From positions 87,935,532 to 87,999,531 of the forward strand of contig JAAALK010000287.1 in the NCBI GenBank assembly GCA_019279435.1: a DNA stretch of 64,000 bases, written 5' to 3'. This stretch comes from Zizania palustris (taxonomy: Eukaryota; Streptophyta; Magnoliopsida; Poales; Poaceae). The notes beneath the pieces were generated by a model that saw only the letters and a program-made list of their open reading frames with translations, searched no databases and was not told the origin of the DNA. This document shows, one piece after another, positions 58,301 through 64,000 of this stretch (position 1 is its first letter; the number at the start of each line of letters is the position of its first letter). A program made the position numbers and the translations under genes.

Positions 58301-60746
58301 TCCGTCTTAACCCCGAAAAATGTATATTCGGAGCTAAGGCTGGAAAATTGTTAGGGTATTTAGTTTCAAGCAGGGGAATTGAAGCTAGCCCTACTCAAAT
58401 AACTGCGCTGCAGAAGATGGCTCCTCCGGAGAATTTAAAGCAAGTATAAAAGCTGACTAGGCGTCTAGCCGCACTTAGCAGGTTTTTATCAAGGTCTGCG
58501 GAGAGGAGCTTGCCGATATTCAAAGCTTTGAAAGGGTCCGAAGATTTTGCATGGACATCGGAGTGTCAGAAAAGCTTCGAAGATATTAAAGATTATCTCA
58601 GTAATCTTGCTACACTCACGGTGCCTACTGCGGACGAAACCCTACTCCTGTACCTTGCAGCTACAGGTTCAGCTGTCAGCGTACTCCTTGTCAGAGAAGT
58701 GGATTTCAATGGGAAGTTGGTCCAAAATCCTGTCTATTTTGTATCCGAAGCATTGTCAGGAGCGAAGACAAGATACTCCGAAGTTGAGAAGTTCGTTTAT
58801 GCTCTGATAATGGCTTCGAGGAAGCTAAGACATTATTTTTTGGCTCATAATGTAATTGTACCAACTTCGTATCCCTTAGGAGATATGCTCCGAAGCAAAG
58901 ATTCCACTGGAAGGATTGGAAAGTGGGCAGTCGAGCTAGCACCCTTCGGCATATCTTTCTTGGCAAGGACAGCTATCAAATCCCAAGTCCTAGCAGACTT
59001 CGTAGCAGAGTGGACTCCACCTGCGAATTTGACTCCGGAGAAATCAAGTGACGGAGTTTGGACTGTTTACTCCGATGGGGCTTTCCAAGCATCCGAGCAG
59101 GCATTGGGGCAGTGTTGATTTCACCGTCAGGGCAAAGAGCAATGTACTCCGCAAGACTCAACTTTAAGTCTACCAATAATATAGCGGAGTACGAAGGGAT
59201 TTTATTGGGACTCCGGAAAGCACGTGCTCTAGGGGCTACAAGAATAATTATAAAAACAGATTCTCAGATAGTAGCAGGGCACGTAGACAAAAGTTTTCAA
59301 GTTCGGAATCCACAGCTTGCAAAGTACTTAGAAGAAATCCGCAAAATCGAAGCACACTTCAAGGGTATTTCCATTCGGAGTATACCAAGAGCGGAAAACG
59401 TGCAAGCGGACATTTTAGCGAAGACTGCAGCCGGAGCTGTGGATGTGCCTGAAGAAGCTTTCTATGAGGAGCTCAATATACCTTCGGTGCCACAAATTGC
59501 CTCTGCGGAGATTCTTTGCATTCCTAGTGCAGATTGGAAAGATTCGATCATAGAACTCTTGCAAGGAGGAACAAATTTGCCCGAAGAGCCCCAGTTGTCA
59601 AGATTAAAGCTCAGAGCCAGAAACTATCAGTTAATCAACGGTATATTATACAAGGCCGGAGTATGTTCCCCTCTACTCCGATGTATATCTCAAGCCGAAG
59701 GCCAAGAAATTCTTCGAGAAATTCACGAAGGCCTTTGTGGAAGCCATTTAGCCCCTAGAGCTCTGGCAGGAAAAACACTTCGCCAGGGGCTTTATTGGCC
59801 CACAATAACAGCTGATGCGGAGAGCTTGGTCTGCACTTGTCAAGGATGCCAGTGGATGGGTCGACGGAGTCATCGCCCACCAACAGCTCTTCAAGTCATT
59901 GCTCTGGTATGGCCTATGGCCAGATGGGGTATGGATCTAATTGGTCCCTTTCCGTTAGCAAAGGGAAATTTGAAGTTCGCAGTGGTAGCTATTGAATATT
60001 TTTCTAAGTGGGTGGAAGCAGAACCCTTAACAGCTATCACTTCGAACAATGTACAGAAATTCTTCTGGAAGAACATTATTTGTCGGTTCGGATTGCCTAG
60101 ATACCTCACAGTTGATAATGGAACACAGTTCGACGCAGAACCCTTCAGGAAGTTTTGCGAAGACCTAGGCATTCAGCTATGTTTTGCTGCAGTGAGGCAT
60201 CCTCAGTCGAATGGAGCCGTAGAACGAGCTAATGGAAATATTTTATCAGGGCTAAATCGAAGAATAGTAGGATTAGCAAAGGGACTGTGGACCGAAGAGC
60301 TTCCGAAGATTCTGTGGTCCATTCGGACTACGCAAACAAGGTCCACAGGTTTTACTCCGTTCAGACTGCTATTCGGAGATGAAGCTATGACTCCAACGGA
60401 GCTCAAAGGGGGCTCATTTCGAAGCACCGAACCGAACATTGAAGAAGAAAGGCAAGCTTCGTTAGATTTGTCAGAAGAAACAAGACTTCGGGCTGTAGCT
60501 AATTTATCAAAGTATCATCAGCAGACGAAGGCTTGGTATGACCCGAAGGTTAAGCTCAATGAACTAAGACCGGGTCATCTTGTTCTATGAAGCATTATAG
60601 CACCAGGGAAGTTAGGCAATAAATGGGAAGGTCCATATCTAATTGTCCGCTCAGGGCGCCCTGGTTCATTTAAATTAGCTAATTTAGAAGGTGAAGAGTT
60701 AGCACATACTTGGCATGCGGAGCACCTAAAGCGATACTTCGCATAA
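55356..60746 (+). pseudogene. gag-pol: Element H gag-pol with dual RNase H; four nonsense codons, two frameshifts
   Basis: ATG at 55356 opens MPPKRSAPRNPTQ; a frameshift near 55560 moves into the main frame. Visible in order: gag (FVRSYALAIEASGG, WFWSLKPGSINSW), protease (VLIDGGSSADIIF), RT (AYMDDIVIKS), a Ty3-type RNase H, a second archaeal-type RNase H (TVYSDGAF; NIAEYEGILLGL; KTDSQIV), the integrase zinc domain (HEGLCGSH, CQGCQWMG) and the integrase core (MDLIGPFP, VDNGTQF, NGAVERANG). Stops lie at 57634-57636, 57943-57945, 58447-58449 and 60588-60590. A one-base deletion near 59095 breaks the second RNase H. The ancestral stop is 60744-60746. No chromodomain is present. Confidence 0.92.
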
Positions 60747-60959
60747 GGGCTCCTTGTAATTCGCTTGTAATCATCTTCTAAATTAATAAAGCATATGACC
60801 CTGATAGTTGCCTTCCCCTCATAGACTTCCAGCTTCCGAGTGGACGCACTGGAACCGCGGGGTCGACCGAGAGGGAAGTGTCATTAAGCTGGGTTGTATT
60901 TTGGACTTCGAACCCATAAAGTTCGGAGCTTCCGACGTGGGGGCTGGCATAATCCGGAG

Positions 60960-61340
60960 CCCAGGCCATCGGCTTGTAGGCATCCGTAAAAGAGCCCAAA
61001 ACCACACCCTACGGAGTCCAAGCCATTGGCTGGTAGACTTCTGTAAAAAGAGCCGAAGGTGGCCAAAATCTGCGGATTCCAAGCCATTGGCTGGTAGACT
61101 TCCGTAAAAAGAGCCGAAGGTGGCCAAAACCTGCAAAGTCCAAGCCATTGGCTAGTAGACTTCTGCAAAAAGAGCCGAAGGTGGCCAAAATATACGGAGT
61201 CCAAGCCATTGGCTGGTAGACATCCGTAAAAGGAGTCCAAAGAGACCATTGCAAACTCCGAACCATTGGTTCGTCTGAGATCGCAAAAATAAGCCGAAGG
61301 TGGCTAAAGCAAAACAGCATTTGAGCCATGAGCTTCGAAT
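60960..61340. repeat. 61-bp tandem repeat between pol and the antisense gene
   Basis: Units starting CCAAGCCATTGGCTGGTAGA begin at about 60960, 61018, 61079, 61140 and 61201, with decayed copies near 61258 and 61320. The central four are spaced at exactly 61 bp. Each has GTAAAAAGAGCCGAAGGTGG downstream. Confidence 0.93.
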
Positions 61341-62147
61341 GTCTGTTAACATAGTCCAAAGTGACAAATTTTTAAGACACTAAAGTGTCCTGAAAGTTAT
61401 CTCAACTGATTTCTTTCATAAAACAAAGGTACTAAATTACCATTCTTCTGACTACAAATAGTCGAAGACATTTCATAAGATTTTAAAAGATCTTTAAATG
61501 ACAGAGGGGCTCCGAACCCCCAAAAAATTGTACTCCGAAGTTTTTTCTTTGCGCATAACCATCTTTGAATACATTTCGAAGTTGCTTATCCCAAAGAGGG
61601 GCTAGTAAATATGGAGACAATTTTAAATCAGCATTCATTATTGAAATAAATGTGTTTACAGATTACACTATGAAAAATTGGTATCTATACCAAGAAGGAA
61701 TCGGAGACCTCTTCGGTCCCGAGAGCTAGGGGTGGAACGACTAGTTCCAACATCGGAAGTTCTAAGAACTTTACGTTTAACTCTCCTCCTCCTCCTCGAA
61801 GCTCTAAAATCCTTCTGCTCTTGTTGAAGCTCGGCCCAAGTTCGAAGTCGTTCGAGGCTTCTTTCCCAGCTTTTAAGATCTTCAGATCTTTTATTTCGAG
61901 CTTCATCTTCGTCTTCAGACCAAATAGTGTCTTCAGAAGACGAGGTGTTTGCGTCAACCTCTTTCTCTTCCTCTTTAATATAAGACAATATGTCTTTGAT
62001 TACTTCGGGCGCAATTACGCTGGAGTCATCTCGAGGAATAAGAAATCGAGGACGCTTATAACTCTTTAGAAGTTCGAAGGTGTTCCATAATGAGCGAAGT
62101 TCATCGTTAAGCTCTAACACTTCGATGTCTTCCATAAGAGGCAAAGC

Positions 62148-62236
62148 CTAAAAATATGAAAAACAAGATTTTCATTGATAAATGTTTACAAGCATGAGCT
62201 TTACATAGTCAAAAAAATCCTAAATAATTCCTAAAC
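62148..62236 (-). other. Predicted intron, H antisense gene
   Basis: CAG/GTTTAG donor and TTTTTAG acceptor, 89 bp, phase 0. Confidence 0.7.
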
Positions 62237-63061
62237 CTGCGGGTTCGGAGAAGGCTGACTGCTCGAAGCTTGGCTCCGAACTTGCTTCTGGCGTTGGCCT
62301 TCATCGATCCAAGCCTTGATCGCAGAACGACCTTCGACTCTCCATGAGGTTTGAAAGGCTCGCCAGGCAGCAGTCACGCCTTCGGAAGGATTCAAAAGCC
62401 GCTCGTCGTCGAAGGTAATGGAGCCCTCTGTGCTCGGAGTGATTGTTCGGCCCAAATCCTCGTAGTAACGAAGTAGTCCGAGGGCAGACACTTGTCCGGA
62501 GAGTTCTCCATAACGAATGCCTGCCGTCTTCATTTGCTTCGCTGCTCCTTGGATCCTTTTTAACCGGCGCAGCAGAGTCACGTTATCATCCGAAGGAAGT
62601 GATCCAGTAGTACCGAAGTACTCTAGAACACCTAGCATCTGTTCGATGACCTCCGTAGCTACCTTCTCCGACTTAAGCTTTTCTTCAATTAGTGCATCCT
62701 TGCTCGAAGTCATTTATGCCAAAACTCTGGAAATCCTAGCATTCTCCGTAGTTAAAATATTCTTCTGGTTCAGGAGTTGGCTAGCTTCTACTTGGAGTCT
62801 TACAAGTTCGGACCCAGCACTAGCATGCTCCAACCGCACTTTTTCAATTTCTGCTCGAAGCACGATTTTTTCTGCTTCGAGCTCTTTATTAGCAGCCTCC
62901 AAGCCCTGTCTGGCCCTACGCTCCGTTGAAATAATGTTATCCATTTGAAGTACTCTAGCTTCGGAGAAAGATAGGTTGCGTTTAAGAGCTTCATTTTCTT
63001 CCCGAAGCTGAGCAATTTCATTCTCACTTGATAAAGTTGCAGCGCGGGCCAAGATTGCTTG

Positions 63062-63180
63062 CTGAGAAAAGAAAAAACTAAAGTAAGAAATTATTCATGT
63101 ATAATTTGCTACTGGTTCGAAGATGTACTCCGAACCCAATATAATTCGCTAAAAGATATTGGCTCGAAGGTGCTCCGTAC
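63062..63180 (-). other. Predicted intron, H antisense gene
   Basis: CAG/GTACGG donor and TTTTCTCAG acceptor, 119 bp, phase 0. The exons on either side are in different genomic frames and both stop inside the intron. Confidence 0.75.
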
Positions 63181-63605
63181 CTGGTAGGCCGCTCGTTCCA
63201 GGGCAACGTTAAGCTCTGAACTCTTCGCCTTGCTTAATTTTGCTACCAGCTCTGTCTCCCCGACTTCGCGACTCACTCGACCTAAAGGTTTGAGCAGAGT
63301 CCGAAGCCCAGTTGGCTCCAAAAAAGGAGTCAAAAGAGGGAGCATTGCCGAAGCCTTTTGGTCATCCCTGCTTGACGAAGGTCCGGAGCGTTCTCCTGAG
63401 GTCCTTGGAACTTTGGAAGATGGCCCCCCCTCAGTTGATTCACTTTCATCTGTTGACTCACACGAAGTTGATCCTTGAGTAGGGAGAGGCTCTATGTGTC
63501 TTTTACCCCTTCCAGGCCCCTGTTGAGTGACCTCCGGGTGCGGCTCCGAAGTTGTCGAAGGCCTTTGAATTGTGTCTTCATGATGTACTTCTTCCGAAGG
63601 GGGCT

Positions 63606-63675
63606 CTGCGAAAGCAAAAGTATTATACATTGTATAATTTTGCAGAAAATAATAAAAGAATTATGCGAAGTTTAC
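63606..63675 (-). other. Predicted intron, H antisense gene
   Basis: GTAAAC...TTTCGCAG, 70 bp, phase 1. It joins frames that differ in the unspliced sequence. Confidence 0.7.
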
Positions 63676-64000
63676 CTTCGACATTTTGGGGGCATTCGAG
63701 CACCGGACTGCTCGGAGGATCGAAGGTGAGGTCTTCGTCTGAATCCACAGTTAAAATTTCAGTTGCCGGAGTATCTCCGTGAGCAGTCCTCCCTTCATCC
63801 GCAACTGAAGTTGTAACTTCAACTTCATCTTCGCCCATAGGGGCTTCGATTTGCTCTTCTTCTTGAGCATCCGGAGCTCTCACTTCTTCAATATTAGCTT
63901 GAGGCTCCGGCATACCTGCAGTATCTTCAATGTGAATATTTTGTTGAGCTGCATCTTCATCAATCAATCTCACTAATAATATACCTTCATCTTCTTTAGA

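Larger units (their letters stand above)
54815..64000 (+). mobile_element. Element H: Tat-lineage Ty3-gypsy element with antisense gene, truncated by window end
   Basis: The 5' LTR is 54815-55309, followed by a primer binding site, gag-pol 55356-60746, a tandem-repeat region 60960-61340, then an antisense gene from 61668 leftward-reading out of the window. The second, archaeal-type RNase H and the antisense ORF are marks of the Tat lineage (Grande-like). The LTR ends TGTTGG/CCAACA are a perfect inverted pair. The 3' LTR is not in the window. Confidence 0.9.
61668..64000 (-). pseudogene. Element H antisense gene (aORF), spliced, 5' end beyond window
   Basis: Four exons read leftward: beyond window to 63676 (acidic, DEDLTFDPPSSP), 63605-63181, 63061-62237 and 62147-61668. 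GT-AG introns at 63606-63675 (phase 1), 63062-63180 (phase 0) and 62148-62236 (phase 0) keep one frame throughout. Exon 3 holds a coiled coil (62750-63050) and a helical domain. Exon 4 encodes LNDELRSLWNTFELL, acidic and Arg-rich stretches, and ends RFLLGIDTNFS. One TAA (62714-62716) interrupts exon 3. The order, intron phases and C-terminal motif match F's gene. The gene converges on pol. Function is unknown. Confidence 0.75.

Overview
This window is grass (Poaceae) nuclear DNA made almost entirely of nested LTR retrotransposons. I see no host protein gene, tRNA, rRNA or CRISPR array. The evidence for a grass is the element set: Tekay-type chromovirus elements with 3.3-3.5 kb LTRs, a SIRE-type copia element with a very long gag, a CRM-like element, and Tat-lineage gypsy elements with an antisense extra gene. 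The species cannot be fixed from sequence alone. The CRM-like element hints at a centromeric or pericentromeric position. Nearly every coding region carries nonsense or frameshift mutations, so most CDS-like regions are typed as pseudogenes.

Layout (letters are mine). I is an old Tat-like non-autonomous element (minus strand; right part at 49751-52081). A, a decayed Tekay element (plus strand), inserted into the last exon of I's antisense gene. A's gag lies at 7461-7957, its pol at 10315-12497, and its 3' LTR is cut into four pieces (12498-13385, 33613-34027, 37294-38054, 48543-49750). Into A went: K, a SIRE-type copia element (minus, 1 to about 7460); L, a copia-type LTR (about 7958-10314) sitting where A has lost its protease and first RT half; B, a complete Tekay element (minus, 13386-33612); E, a solo LTR (34028-37293, perfect TSD ggttc); and F, a non-autonomous Tat-type element (38055-48542, perfect TSD attat). 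B's 5' LTR is split by C, a complete CRM-like element (23502-31091, perfect TSD aaaac). F is split by G, a solo LTR (43864-47255, perfect TSD cctcg). The nest is therefore four levels deep along I-A-B-C and I-A-F-G. Further right, after a short non-LTR stretch with a duplicated ~325 bp unit, J (a Tekay-type LTR, from 53411) is interrupted by H (a Tat-lineage element, plus strand, from 54815 to beyond the window end).

The most interesting biology is in F, H and I. All three carry a spliced gene on the strand opposite to the element. In H it lies downstream of pol and converges on it. In F it is the only coding sequence left, and it has its own TATA promoter next to the 3' LTR. F and H share a C-terminal motif (present in degraded form in I) and, as far as I can reconstruct, share the order and phase of three introns. 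Antisense extra ORFs are known in some Tat-lineage elements (Grande-like), so the class is not new. An element reduced to LTRs plus this gene, with a visible promoter and conserved splicing, is the part worth testing.
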